A stretch of 20,409 nucleotides of DNA, taken from assembly GCA_945916625.1 (NCBI GenBank), contig CAMEGY010000001.1:1-20409 (forward strand), given 5' to 3'. The stretch comes from an uncultured Anaerococcus sp. GTDB lineage: Bacteria; Bacillota_A; Clostridia; Tissierellales; Peptoniphilaceae. The stretch's first letter is position 1, and every line of letters begins with the position of its first letter. Positions 6,532 to 14,366 of this stretch are shown in pieces. A model generated the notes under the pieces. It saw only the letters and a program-made list of their open reading frames with translations, was not told where the DNA came from and ran no database searches. The position numbers were made by a program, and so were the translations under genes.

Positions 6532-7710
6532 ATGAAAAAAACAAATCGTTGGCTAATTTTGTTGGCAGCTATTCTAACCAACCTTGCTCTAGGATCGGGC
6601 TATGCATGGTCAGTTTACCAACAAGCGCTCTTAGCTGAAAACCCAACCTGGGCTATCACCCAAACTTCCCTTGCATATTCAATTTCTTTTGCAATGGTAC
6701 CTCTTGGTATGATTTTGTTTGGAAAGATGGTTGACAATAGACAGGTTAAAAAAGTAGTATTTATCGGTGGAGTCCTATTTGGACTTGGTATGTTTACAAC
6801 TGGTTTCGCAAAATCGATTCCAATGCTCTACCTAAGCTATGGTATCCTTGCTGGTCTAGGTATTGGAGCTGGCTATGGCGCAGCAACAAGTGCTGGAGTG
6901 AAATGGTTTCCAGATAAAAAGGGTATGGCAGGAGGACTTACTGCTGCAGGCTTCGGATCGGGTGCGATAATACTTGCTCCAGTTGCCAACTCTCTAATCG
7001 AAAAATACGGAATTTCTACTACCTTCAAGATAATGGGTACAGCTCTATTTTTAGTAATTATTATAGCTTCTTTTGTAATGAAGGAGGCACCTATTGTAGA
7101 AAATGCTGGACAGGTAAGTGTAGATTCATCTGACAAAACCTGGAATGAAATGGTAAGAGAAGGAAAATTCTGGCTACTTTGGGCAATATACGTACTTGCA
7201 GCAGTTGCAGGCATGATGGTTATAGGTCACGCTGCAAATATTGCTACAGACTACGAGCTTGGAAAACCAGCCTTAATAGTAATGGTGGTTGGCCTTTCTA
7301 ACACGCTTGGAAGAATCGCTTGGGGATCAATCTCTGATAAACTCGGTAGGTACAAAACTGTAATCCTGATGTTTGTTGCATCTGCTATTGGCCTTGTCCT
7401 AGTCTACCTAAACCCACAGCTTGGATCATGGACAGCAGTTGTTGGTCTAGTATTAATCGCATCTTCATTCGGTGGATTCTTAGGTTCTTATCCTGGAATC
7501 ACTGCAGAAAACTGGGGTGCTAAAAACGCCGGTTCTAACTATGGCTTCATGTTCACAGCCTACGGTGTAGCAGCTATAGTTGGTCCTTCCCTTGCTTCAA
7601 ACATCAAGACTTCATCAGGCTCATACGGCCTTGCTTTCGTAATCTCAACGATAATGAGTATAGTAGGTCTTGCCCTAATGTTAGGTTATGTAAAGACTAA
7701 TAAGAAATAA
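6532..7710 (+). CDS. Major facilitator superfamily transporter, oxalate/formate antiporter (OFA) type
   Basis: Twelve-helix membrane transporter of 392 residues. The N-terminal ALGSGYAWSVY (about 19-29) is characteristic of OFA-family proteins such as OxlT and YhjX. The loop signature appears as GKMVDNRQVKK after helix 2 and again, more canonically, as GSISDKLGRYK after helix 8, showing the two 6-helix halves. GxGxGxGYGAATSAGVKWFPDKKG near residues 106-133 is also typical. Start ATG 6532 follows AGGAGAAATAT. Known OFA members exchange small carboxylates (oxalate/formate) or respond to pyruvate; the substrate here cannot be read from sequence, and no oxalate decarboxylation genes are adjacent. 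It is monocistronic between the asnA terminator and a bidirectional terminator. Confidence 0.88.
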   Translation: MKKTNRWLILLAAILTNLALGSGYAWSVYQQALLAENPTWAITQTSLAYSISFAMVPLGMILFGKMVDNRQVKKVVFIGGVLFGLGMFTTGFAKSIPMLYLSYGILAGLGIGAGYGAATSAGVKWFPDKKGMAGGLTAAGFGSGAIILAPVANSLIEKYGISTTFKIMGTALFLVIIIASFVMKEAPIVENAGQVSVDSSDKTWNEMVREGKFWLLWAIYVLAAVAGMMVIGHAANIATDYELGKPALIVMVVGLSNTLGRIAWGSISDKLGRYKTVILMFVASAIGLVLVYLNPQLGSWTAVVGLVLIASSFGGFLGSYPGITAENWGAKNAGSNYGFMFTAYGVAAIVGPSLASNIKTSSGSYGLAFVISTIMSIVGLALMLGYVKTNKK

Positions 7711-7742
7711 ATTTAAAACAAACAAACAAATAAATAATAAAT

Positions 7743-7804
7743 AAAAATCGTCCCTAATCTGGATTTGCTAGATAAGTTAGCAAAATGATTGTGGGACGAT
7801 TTTT
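7743..7804. terminator. Bidirectional terminator between the MFS gene and recQ
   Basis: AAAAATCGTCCC (7743-7754) and GGGACGATTTTT (7793-7804) are perfect 12-bp inverted arms, giving T runs on both strands. The 38-base interior contains a second hairpin, TTTGCTA (7764-7770) with TAGCAAA (7778-7784), so the folded RNA is a two-tier stem. The minus-strand arm ends two bases before the recQ stop. A short A-rich stretch (7711-7742) between the MFS stop and this element holds nothing else. Confidence 0.9.
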
Positions 7805-7805
7805 A

Positions 7806-9602
7806 TTAAAAAGTCACTTCGTAGTCTTTTATTTCTGCTATAAAAATATCTCCGTATTGAATAAGTTTTTTCTCACCCACTCCTTTTATCTTTAGAAATT
7901 CTTCTTCTGTTTTTGGCTTTTTAGCCGCCATGTCCTTAAGAGATTGGTCGGAAAATATTATAAAAGGTGGTATTTTTCTAAGCTTTGATAGGTCTAGTCG
8001 AAGTTTTCTAAGTCTTTCAAAAAGCTCTTGGTCTTCTTCGCTTGAAAGATCTACACTTTTATGTTTGTGAGACTTTGTAACTTCTGTTTTTCTTGCAAAA
8101 AACTTAGTTTCTGAAAATAAAATTTTCTTAGAATTTTCTGTAAGAGCAAGGATTGGATAGTCCAGACCAGATACCCTTATATAGCCATCTGCAATTAAGT
8201 TTCCAATTAAATCCTTAATCTCTTTTGAATTTATATCCTTCATTAAGCCATAAGTCGAAATAGACTCTAAGTTTTTATCCTTGGAGTTTTTGTTCTTTGA
8301 ACCCTTTAGGCAATCAACTACCGTATTTATCCCGTATCTCTGATTAAGTCTATAAATACAAGATAAGATTTTTTGTGCTTCTACCGTTTTATCTTCTTTT
8401 ATAATGTCATCTAGACAATTTGAACAAAAATTACATTCATCTTTATGGTCTTGACCAAAATAATCTAGGATAAAAGTTCTCAAACACCTTGAGGTATTGA
8501 CGTAATTTATAATTGTCTGAAGCTTTTCAAGTTGAATTCTTTTGTAGCTGAGATTTGTACTTTGGTTTATAAGGTGCTTATTTATAATGATATCTTGGGC
8601 GGAATAAAGAAGTATGCAATCAGCCACTTGCCCATCTCTACCAGCCCTGCCTGCCTCCTGGTAGTAGGATTCCATATCTTTTGGCATATTTAGGTGGATT
8701 ACAAATTTAACATTAGACTTATCTATACCCATGCCAAAAGCATTTGTTGCTACAACTATATCTTTTTTATCAAAGATAAAGTCTTCCTGAGCTTTTTGCC
8801 TCTCTTTTTCTGTAAGTCCTGCATGGTATTTGACTACGCTCACACCCATTGCTCTAAGATTTTTGTATAATTTATCGACCCTATTTCTTGTAGAGGCATA
8901 AATTATACCCGATTCACCCTCGTGGTCTTCTAGATAATTATTGATAAATTTAAGCTTATCTTTTGGTTTTCTAACTATAAATTTAAGATTTGGCCTATCA
9001 AAGCCAGTAACTTTTACAAAAGGATCTTTTAGGTCTAGATTATCTATAATATCTTCCCTAACTTCTCTTGTGGCTGTTGCTGTAAAAGCTGCTATCTGAA
9101 TATCCCTTCCAAGTATTTCGTAAAGGTCCGTAATTAGTTTATATGATGGCCTAAAATCATGACCCCATTGTGAAATACAGTGAGCCTCGTCAACTGCCAC
9201 AAAATTAAGTTTTATGCTTTTTAGAAAGCTTCTAAAATACTCATTTTCTAATCTCTCAGGAGAGATATATAGAAGCTTAATTTCTCCTTTTCTTGCCTTG
9301 TTCAATGTCTTTTTATAGGTGTCAAAATCTTGACTGGAATTGATAAAGCTTGCCTCTATCCCATCTTCCCTTAGGGTATCGACTTGGTCTTTCATAAGAC
9401 TTATAAGAGGAGATATTACGAGCGTGATCCCGTCTTTCATCAGGCTAGGAAGCTGGTAGCAGATAGATTTGCCACCACCAGTTGGTAAGACTCCAAGAAC
9501 GTCCCTTCCCTCCATGATTTTTTCTATGATTTCTTTTTGCCCTTCTCTAAAGGAGTCAAAACCGAAATATTTTTTTAAGTTGTTTGTTAATTCTATATCC
9601 AT
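7806..9602 (-). CDS. recQ: RecQ-family ATP-dependent DNA helicase
   Basis: 3'-5' superfamily 2 DNA helicase acting in recombination and repair. The 598-residue product shows the full RecQ architecture: motif 0 FGFDSFREGQ (13-22), Walker A TGGGKS (41-46), DEAH box (138-141) followed by CISQWGHDFRPSY, FTATATR (173-179), motif V TNAFGMGIDK (286-295), motif VI YYQEAGRAGRDG (313-324), a zinc-binding region with Cys373, Cys390, Cys393 and Cys396, a winged-helix region, and a C-terminal HRDC domain (about 525-595, including FLKIKGVGEKKLIQYG). The length is close to E. coli RecQ (about 610). The ATG at 9602 has only a weak site, GTGAAG. It is the last gene of the long minus-strand run; an AT-rich hairpin lies between it and the upstream gene, so it may be expressed partly from its own promoter. 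Confidence 0.96.
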   Translation of the reverse strand: MDIELTNNLKKYFGFDSFREGQKEIIEKIMEGRDVLGVLPTGGGKSICYQLPSLMKDGITLVISPLISLMKDQVDTLREDGIEASFINSSQDFDTYKKTLNKARKGEIKLLYISPERLENEYFRSFLKSIKLNFVAVDEAHCISQWGHDFRPSYKLITDLYEILGRDIQIAAFTATATREVREDIIDNLDLKDPFVKVTGFDRPNLKFIVRKPKDKLKFINNYLEDHEGESGIIYASTRNRVDKLYKNLRAMGVSVVKYHAGLTEKERQKAQEDFIFDKKDIVVATNAFGMGIDKSNVKFVIHLNMPKDMESYYQEAGRAGRDGQVADCILLYSAQDIIINKHLINQSTNLSYKRIQLEKLQTIINYVNTSRCLRTFILDYFGQDHKDECNFCSNCLDDIIKEDKTVEAQKILSCIYRLNQRYGINTVVDCLKGSKNKNSKDKNLESISTYGLMKDINSKEIKDLIGNLIADGYIRVSGLDYPILALTENSKKILFSETKFFARKTEVTKSHKHKSVDLSSEEDQELFERLRKLRLDLSKLRKIPPFIIFSDQSLKDMAAKKPKTEEEFLKIKGVGEKKLIQYGDIFIAEIKDYEVTF

Positions 9603-9616
9603 ACTTCACTTACAAA

Positions 9617-9648
9617 AAAATAATTAAGCCCTAAGACTTAATTATTTT
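9617..9648 (-). terminator. AT-rich terminator-like hairpin spanning the end of the DUF4097-type gene
   Basis: On the minus strand AAAATAATTAAG (9648-9637) pairs with CTTAATTATTTT (9628-9617) around an 8-base loop, followed by more T residues. The upstream gene's stop codon TAA (9640-9638) is inside the 5' arm. The stem is nearly all A-U, so termination is probably partial; it could set recQ expression below that of the upstream genes. Confidence 0.55.
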
Positions 9649-10777
9649 CTTCCTCTTCTAAGTTTTCTTCGAGATTTTCCTCTTCTTCTTCTTTTTCCTT
9701 GCGTTTCTTGTTTTCTTTCTCAGTCCTATCGATATTTCTTTCTAGGGCATTGTCTTCATCATTTTCTATCTTAGTATCATTAGTTAGGTACTCTTCATTT
9801 TCTAAAGTTGCACCTTCACCCCTATTAAAGACAATATCTCCAATTTTTGTCCTGAGGTCTATGTTGTTCTTTGCTCCATTATCTGAAATATAGCCATCTT
9901 TGATATTCCTATAAGATATATTTCCAAGAACAAAGTTACCCACTTCTAAGTTTGCACTTATATTATAATTATCAATGGTATCCTTGGCTTCTATAAGGAT
10001 ATCTCCAGTTTGTGTTGTAAAATCAAGCCTATTTCCAAGTTTCGATTGTTTGATTATAATATCACCTGTCACTGTAGTGAGTTTGGTGTTTGATAATTCG
10101 CTTTTTTCAAGATTTATAGATCCCGATTCATTTTTGATAGACCCTTGGAAAAATCCGTTATTTAAACTTATATTTCCGCTCTTTATCCTAAGGTCAAAAT
10201 TCTTTACCTCAAGGTCATCGATTTTGACGTCGCCCGCACCAATTGTGCCTTTGATTTCTTCGATACCGCCTGTGGATGGGAGGAAAATCCTTACTATAGG
10301 AATTTTATCCTTCATATAAAGCTCTTTACCTTCTAGCTTGTTTTTAAGCTTTAGGACACCGTCCTGAAAGCTTACATCAAGAAGATATGCATTATCCTCA
10401 CCCCTAAATAGCTCAGTATATTCAATATAAGGGTTGGTATTCGATCTTTGGATTCTAACATCTGCTGTACCTAGGTCAAAGTCAATTGATTTTATCTTAT
10501 TTAAGTCAACCCTCATAATCCTTGATTGGTTGTAAGAATTCTCATCTATCTGACTAGTTGTTGCATTGTTTTGGATAGATGCATTTTTCCTTTGCCTTAT
10601 CATAAAAATAACCAAACTTATCAAAATTACAGCAATTATTCCAAAAATTAGGTTCTTTTTATTTATTGCATATAGCCTTTTAACTGATTCTTTTTTATCT
10701 CTATTTGATTTCTTTTCTTTGTTATCGCTTTTATCTTCAATTAATTCTTCATCGATTTTTATCTTTTTATCGTCCAC
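9638..10777 (-). CDS. Membrane-anchored DUF4097-type beta-repeat (toastrack) protein
   Basis: Function unknown. From the chosen start the product is 379 residues: a charged N-terminal segment (1-40), one membrane helix (about 43-61) followed by RQRK, a low-complexity linker, then about 210 residues of short beta-strand repeats of the G-[DN]-[IVF] kind (for example IGAGDVKIDDLEV, SGNISLNNGF, TGDIIIKQSK, TGDILIEAK, IGDIVFNRG). This pattern is typical of DUF4097/putative adhesin, or toastrack, domains. The last 50 residues are extremely Glu/Lys-rich. With no cleavable signal, the repeat domain is probably outside the cell, anchored by the helix. GTG at 10777 is preferred because AGGTGG lies 8 bases upstream; GTG at 10789 is possible but has no site. 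It overlaps the end of the upstream small membrane protein, implying coupled expression. Proteins of this fold are linked to envelope-stress sensing in Firmicutes; a role here is inference. Confidence 0.75.
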   Translation of the reverse strand: MDDKKIKIDEELIEDKSDNKEKKSNRDKKESVKRLYAINKKNLIFGIIAVILISLVIFMIRQRKNASIQNNATTSQIDENSYNQSRIMRVDLNKIKSIDFDLGTADVRIQRSNTNPYIEYTELFRGEDNAYLLDVSFQDGVLKLKNKLEGKELYMKDKIPIVRIFLPSTGGIEEIKGTIGAGDVKIDDLEVKNFDLRIKSGNISLNNGFFQGSIKNESGSINLEKSELSNTKLTTVTGDIIIKQSKLGNRLDFTTQTGDILIEAKDTIDNYNISANLEVGNFVLGNISYRNIKDGYISDNGAKNNIDLRTKIGDIVFNRGEGATLENEEYLTNDTKIENDEDNALERNIDRTEKENKKRKEKEEEEENLEENLEEEENN

Positions 10778-11159
10778 TCTCGCCACCACCTAGTTTTTCA
10801 AAAATTATAAGTCCTGATGTTAGGATAAATATCCAACCTACATACAATAAGGGATTAGCTCTCACTAGAAAAATGTCAAAAATTTTTTCTAAGACCTTAG
10901 ATGATATTTGTCCTTGTACTAAATATTGTATCACAAAAAACAAAGTAAATACATTAAGACTTGCAATTATTAGGTAAAAAATATTTTTGCTTATAACTAA
11001 TTGGTTAGTTTTGATATAAAAACTAAGCCCTATAAGAAATAAAGATAAGACAATAAAGAGTCCTAACATATATGTATCTTTTACAAAAAATACGGACAAT
11101 ATAGTAAATATCAATATTATAAGTGTCTTAAACTCTTTTATAACGTCTATTACAATCAA
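10767..11159 (-). CDS. Small four-helix membrane protein, function unknown
   Basis: I do not recognise this protein. It is 130 residues with four hydrophobic segments (about 12-26, 31-49, 60-81, 103-120), a mostly hydrophobic fold and a short Gly-rich tail. The start I prefer is TTG 11159-11157, because GGGAGGT lies 6 bases upstream (11172-11166) and the codon overlaps the truA stop as TTGA. A GTG at 11174 would add 5 residues translated through that ribosome binding site. The first 45 residues (KTLIILIFTILSVFFVKD) resemble the N-terminal helix region of EcfT two genes upstream, which reads KIIGVFLYIITIFFVKD; this may be chance between hydrophobic helices. It overlaps both neighbours and so is very probably co-translated with truA and the DUF4097-type gene. 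Confidence 0.7.
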   Translation of the reverse strand: MIVIDVIKEFKTLIILIFTILSVFFVKDTYMLGLFIVLSLFLIGLSFYIKTNQLVISKNIFYLIIASLNVFTLFFVIQYLVQGQISSKVLEKIFDIFLVRANPLLYVGWIFILTSGLIIFEKLGGGESGR

Positions 11160-11896
11160 TATTCTACCTCCCACAAATATAGGCCTGTCGGACTTAGGGT
11201 TGGATTCGCTCGTTTTTTGTTGTCTTTATCAAAATAAGCCTTAAAATCATCCATACTAATCTTACCCCTAGCAAGTTCAATTAGGCTTCCTGTCATTATC
11301 CTCACTTGATTATGAAGGAAAGAATTTGCCTTAAAATAAATCGAAAGTTTATTTTTTTCTAACTCATAATAACAATCATCAATCCTTCTTTGCGTGTTAA
11401 TTTCAAGATTTTTATCTTCTTTCATAAAAGATTTAAAGTCATGGTCACCCTTTAGAAGCGAAAGCCCCTGATATAGTAAGTCATAATCCAGCTTATAGCT
11501 AATATTTTCCATATAAGACCTATAGATTGGATGAGGATCTTTTTCTAGGTTTATTACGTACCTATAGGTTTTTGTTTTGCAAGAAAACCTAGCATGGAAA
11601 TCAAGCCCCACTTCTTTTGAAGCTAGGGCTAGGATATCATCAGGTAAATGTGGCCTAAGATGGTAGGCAAAGCCCCTTCCTGAAATCTCACTTGCTGTAA
11701 GAAAGTTTATAAAAAACTTCCTGGCATGGACTCCTGCATCTGTCCTTCCACAGGCTATAACTCTGTTATTCTCACCTGTTATTTCATTTATAGCTTTCTT
11801 AAGCTCTTCTTCTACTGTTCTTTGGTCTATTTGATACTGGTAGCCTTTGAAGTCTCTCCCGTCAAAGGCTAACTCTAAAAGTATGTTTTTAATCAT
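11156..11896 (-). CDS. truA: tRNA pseudouridine(38-40) synthase TruA
   Basis: Cytoplasmic enzyme converting uridines 38-40 in the anticodon stem-loop of many tRNAs to pseudouridine. The product is 246 residues, the usual TruA length. The catalytic motif CGRTDAGVHA (about 49-58) carries the nucleophilic Asp53. Other family segments are LAFDGRDFKGYQYQ at the N-terminus, RFSCKTKTYRY in the middle, and FLHNQVRIMTGSLIELARGK toward the C-terminus. The ATG overlaps the ecfT stop as ATGA, and there is no separate ribosome binding site, so initiation probably depends on translation of ecfT. ecfA1-ecfA2-ecfT-truA is a conserved order in Firmicutes. Confidence 0.97.
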   Translation of the reverse strand: MIKNILLELAFDGRDFKGYQYQIDQRTVEEELKKAINEITGENNRVIACGRTDAGVHARKFFINFLTASEISGRGFAYHLRPHLPDDILALASKEVGLDFHARFSCKTKTYRYVINLEKDPHPIYRSYMENISYKLDYDLLYQGLSLLKGDHDFKSFMKEDKNLEINTQRRIDDCYYELEKNKLSIYFKANSFLHNQVRIMTGSLIELARGKISMDDFKAYFDKDNKKRANPTLSPTGLYLWEVEY

Positions 11897-12687
11897 ATAA
11901 AATAATAAACTATTATAATTAGACAGAAAATACTAAAACCTATCAGGCTTATCCAGTCTGTCCTATCCATACTTATATCATTAAGCTTAGTTCTCTCTTC
12001 ACCTATCCTATAAAGTCTTGCTTCCATGGCAGTTGCCAAATCACTTGATCTTTTTAGGGCATTTATAAATAGTGGTACCAATAGTGGAATCATAGATACG
12101 GCCCTATCTATAATGTTTCCAGATTCAAAATCTGCTCCCCTTGCCATTTGCGCCATCTTTATCTTGTTTGCCTCGTCAAAAAGAGTTGGTATAAATCTTA
12201 GAGAGATAGAAATCATCATGGCAAGCTCCCCTGCTGGAAAACCGAATTTCTTTAGGGGTGAGAATAGTTTTTCAAGTCCATAGGTTAGTTCCATTGGACT
12301 TGTTGTGTAGGTTAGAACTGATGTTGACAGGATTATTAGTACAAGTCTTAGAATTGTAAAGGCTGTCCTATATACACCTTCTTCTGTAACTGTGATTTTC
12401 CAAATTGAGAAAAGTTCCTTACCTGGTGTTGTAACAAGGTTTATAATACCCGTCAAAACTATTATAAAAATCAAAGGCTTAAGGGACTTTAAAATTGCCT
12501 TAAAGGGAATTTTTGAAATTGTTAGTAAGGCTACTAATAAAATCACAAAGGGTATATAAGTAAGAAAATCTTTTACAAAAAATATGGTTATAATATATAA
12601 AAATACCCCGATTATTTTAACCCTAGGATCTAGCCTATGGACAAAACTATCAAAGGGTAGGTATTGTCCTATTGTAATATTAGCCAT
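11893..12687 (-). CDS. ecfT: Energy-coupling factor transporter transmembrane protein EcfT
   Basis: Membrane scaffold of a group II ECF vitamin and metal uptake system; it couples EcfA1/EcfA2 ATPase motion to interchangeable substrate-binding S components. The product is 264 residues, with SFVHRLDPRVKIIG at the N-terminus (about 14-27, a family hallmark), several membrane helices, and the two cytoplasmic coupling motifs: MARGADFESGN (ARG at 182-184) and MEARLYRIGEERTKL (ARL at 223-225, where ARG or ARC is usual). The C-terminus ends in a hydrophobic helix. It overlaps ecfA2 by 8 bases and truA by 4. No S-component gene is in the window, as expected for group II systems whose S components are scattered. 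Confidence 0.96.
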   Translation of the reverse strand: MANITIGQYLPFDSFVHRLDPRVKIIGVFLYIITIFFVKDFLTYIPFVILLVALLTISKIPFKAILKSLKPLIFIIVLTGIINLVTTPGKELFSIWKITVTEEGVYRTAFTILRLVLIILSTSVLTYTTSPMELTYGLEKLFSPLKKFGFPAGELAMMISISLRFIPTLFDEANKIKMAQMARGADFESGNIIDRAVSMIPLLVPLFINALKRSSDLATAMEARLYRIGEERTKLNDISMDRTDWISLIGFSIFCLIIIVYYFI

Positions 12688-13537
12688 TTTTGCCTCCTAG
12701 ATGTTTGTATAATTCATCAATTGCCTTATCAACAGTATATATTTTATCATCCACATCAGGATTTACTTTCTTATACTCTCTCATAAATTTGGTAATTTGC
12801 GGTACATCTAGACCGATTTTATCAAGGTCTACAGAAGTGAAGGTATCAAAAGTTGACTTGTCAGAATAGACTTTCCCATCATTCATCACTATTACCCTGT
12901 CTACATATTCAGCCACATCTTCCATAGAGTGACTTACAAGGACAATTGTAAGCTCGTCGTCTGCTTCATAAATTTTCATAAGTTCTTTAAAAATTTCATC
13001 ACGACCAATTGGGTCAAGACCAGCTGTAAGCTCATCTAAAACAAGGACTTTCGGGTTCATTGATAGTATGCCTGCTACTGCTACCCTTCTTTGCTGGCCA
13101 CCAGATATTTCAAAAGGTGATACATCCTTATAAGTTTCGTAGTCAAGACCTACCTTGGCCATGGCTTCTTTCACCCTTAAATCTATCTCGTCTTCTTTTA
13201 AGCCCATATTTTTAGGCCCGAAGGCTATATCTTTTGATATTGTTTCTTCAAAAAGTTGGTTTTCAGGATACTGAAATACAAGGCCTACCTTAAATCTGGA
13301 GGCCTTTCTTTTGCTCTTTTCCTTAGAATTATTCCCGTCTATTATTACATCACCATTTGTAGGTATCAAAAGACCGTTTAACAGCTGGACAAGGGTTGAT
13401 TTTCCTGATCCAGTTTGACCTATTAGTCCTATTACTTCCTTGCTATTAATTTCTAGGTTTATATCCTTAAGGGCATATACCTCGTTAGGCAATCCCTCAT
13501 TATAAATATAATCAACGTTGTTTAGTTCTATTTTCAT
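12680..13537 (-). CDS. ecfA2: Energy-coupling factor transporter ATPase EcfA2
   Basis: One of the two ATPases of the ECF module. The 285-residue product has Walker A GQTGSGKST (40-48; the GQTGSGKS form is typical of EcfA2), a Q-loop FQYPENQLFEET (89-100), signature ISGGQQR (144-150), Walker B VLVLDE (165-170), and H-loop VSHSMEDVAEYVDRVIVM. The residue after the Walker B glutamate is Leu (DELTAGLD) where Pro is most common, a small oddity unlikely to abolish activity. The C-terminal tail contains the EcfA-type VDLDKIGLDVPQITKFM segment. It starts within the ecfA1 stop (ATGA overlap) and runs 8 bases into ecfT. Confidence 0.95.
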   Translation of the reverse strand: MKIELNNVDYIYNEGLPNEVYALKDINLEINSKEVIGLIGQTGSGKSTLVQLLNGLLIPTNGDVIIDGNNSKEKSKRKASRFKVGLVFQYPENQLFEETISKDIAFGPKNMGLKEDEIDLRVKEAMAKVGLDYETYKDVSPFEISGGQQRRVAVAGILSMNPKVLVLDELTAGLDPIGRDEIFKELMKIYEADDELTIVLVSHSMEDVAEYVDRVIVMNDGKVYSDKSTFDTFTSVDLDKIGLDVPQITKFMREYKKVNPDVDDKIYTVDKAIDELYKHLGGKNG

Positions 13538-14358
13538 AAGTTTTCTAAAAACTCCTCTATTGTCAAAGGAAGCTGGTCAAATTTGATTCCCTTTTGGCTT
13601 AAACCATAAGCTACTTCAGTAACTTGAGGAACGTCTAGGCCAAGCTCTTTCATCTTTTTTACCTGAGAAAATACTTCTCTGGCATCTCCTTCAAGGGCTT
13701 TTTTCCCACTATCTAAGATCACAATTTTATCCGCAAGAACAGCTTCTTCCATGTAGTGAGTAATATATATAATAGTCTTGTTATAGTCTTTATTTAGACT
13801 TTGTATTAGTCTCATTACATCCTTCCTACCTTGGGGATCTAGCATAGCTGTTGGTTCATCAAAAATTATATAGTCTGATAGCATAGCAATGACACCTGCT
13901 ATAGATACCCTTTGCTTTTGACCCCCTGATAGGTTGGAAGGATTTCTATGCCTATATTTTAACATACCAACTTGTTCTAAGGCACTATCTACTCTTTGTC
14001 TTAGTTCAGGGTGTTCTACCCTTAGGTTTTCTGGTCCAAAGGCTACTTCTTCTTCAACTGTGGTTGCTACCATCTGGTTGTCGGGATTTTGAAATACCAT
14101 AGAGCATTTTTTTCTAATCTCCCATTCGCTATCTTCATCCGCACTTGAGATTTCATCTATTAAGATTTCACCCCTAGTCGGTTTGATCTGGGCATTTAAA
14201 AGTTTGCCTAAAGTAGATTTGCCAGAGCCGTTGTGGCCTAGGATTGCCACAAAGTCTCCCTTATTTATATCTATAGATACATTTTCGAGGGCAGTTTTGC
14301 CCTCGTTTTCATCATCAATACCTGGATAGGTATATGTTACATTTTTTATCTTTATCAT
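13534..14358 (-). CDS. ecfA1: Energy-coupling factor transporter ATPase EcfA1
   Basis: Partner ATPase of EcfA2. The product is 274 residues with Walker A GHNGSGKST (41-49; GHNGSGKS is typical of EcfA1), Q-loop FQNPDNQMVATTVEEEVAFGPEN (89-111), signature NLSGGQKQR (142-150), Walker B YIIFDEPTAMLDP (163-175) and H-loop YITHYMEEA. The C-terminal ELGLDVPQVTEVAYGL segment is the EcfA domain that contacts the partner subunit. The ATG has an AGGAAT site a few bases upstream and lies 8 bases after the L,D-transpeptidase stop; its own stop overlaps the ecfA2 start. The usual upstream neighbour in Firmicutes, rplQ, is absent here. Confidence 0.95.
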   Translation of the reverse strand: MIKIKNVTYTYPGIDDENEGKTALENVSIDINKGDFVAILGHNGSGKSTLGKLLNAQIKPTRGEILIDEISSADEDSEWEIRKKCSMVFQNPDNQMVATTVEEEVAFGPENLRVEHPELRQRVDSALEQVGMLKYRHRNPSNLSGGQKQRVSIAGVIAMLSDYIIFDEPTAMLDPQGRKDVMRLIQSLNKDYNKTIIYITHYMEEAVLADKIVILDSGKKALEGDAREVFSQVKKMKELGLDVPQVTEVAYGLSQKGIKFDQLPLTIEEFLENL

Positions 14359-14366
14359 CTTTATTC

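Noticed and set aside
6444..6638. 64-codon plus-strand open frame overlapping the start of the MFS gene
   Set aside because: No ribosome binding site, covers the promoter region, and overlaps the well-supported MFS frame.
7711..7742. Tandem AAAC/AAAT short repeat after the MFS gene
   Set aside because: Just a short A-rich low-complexity stretch before the terminator; no regular unit beyond a few copies.
9699..10319. Ser/Phe-rich plus-strand open frames opposite the DUF4097-type gene
   Set aside because: They are the antisense of Glu/Lys-rich codons of the real gene and have no initiation signals.
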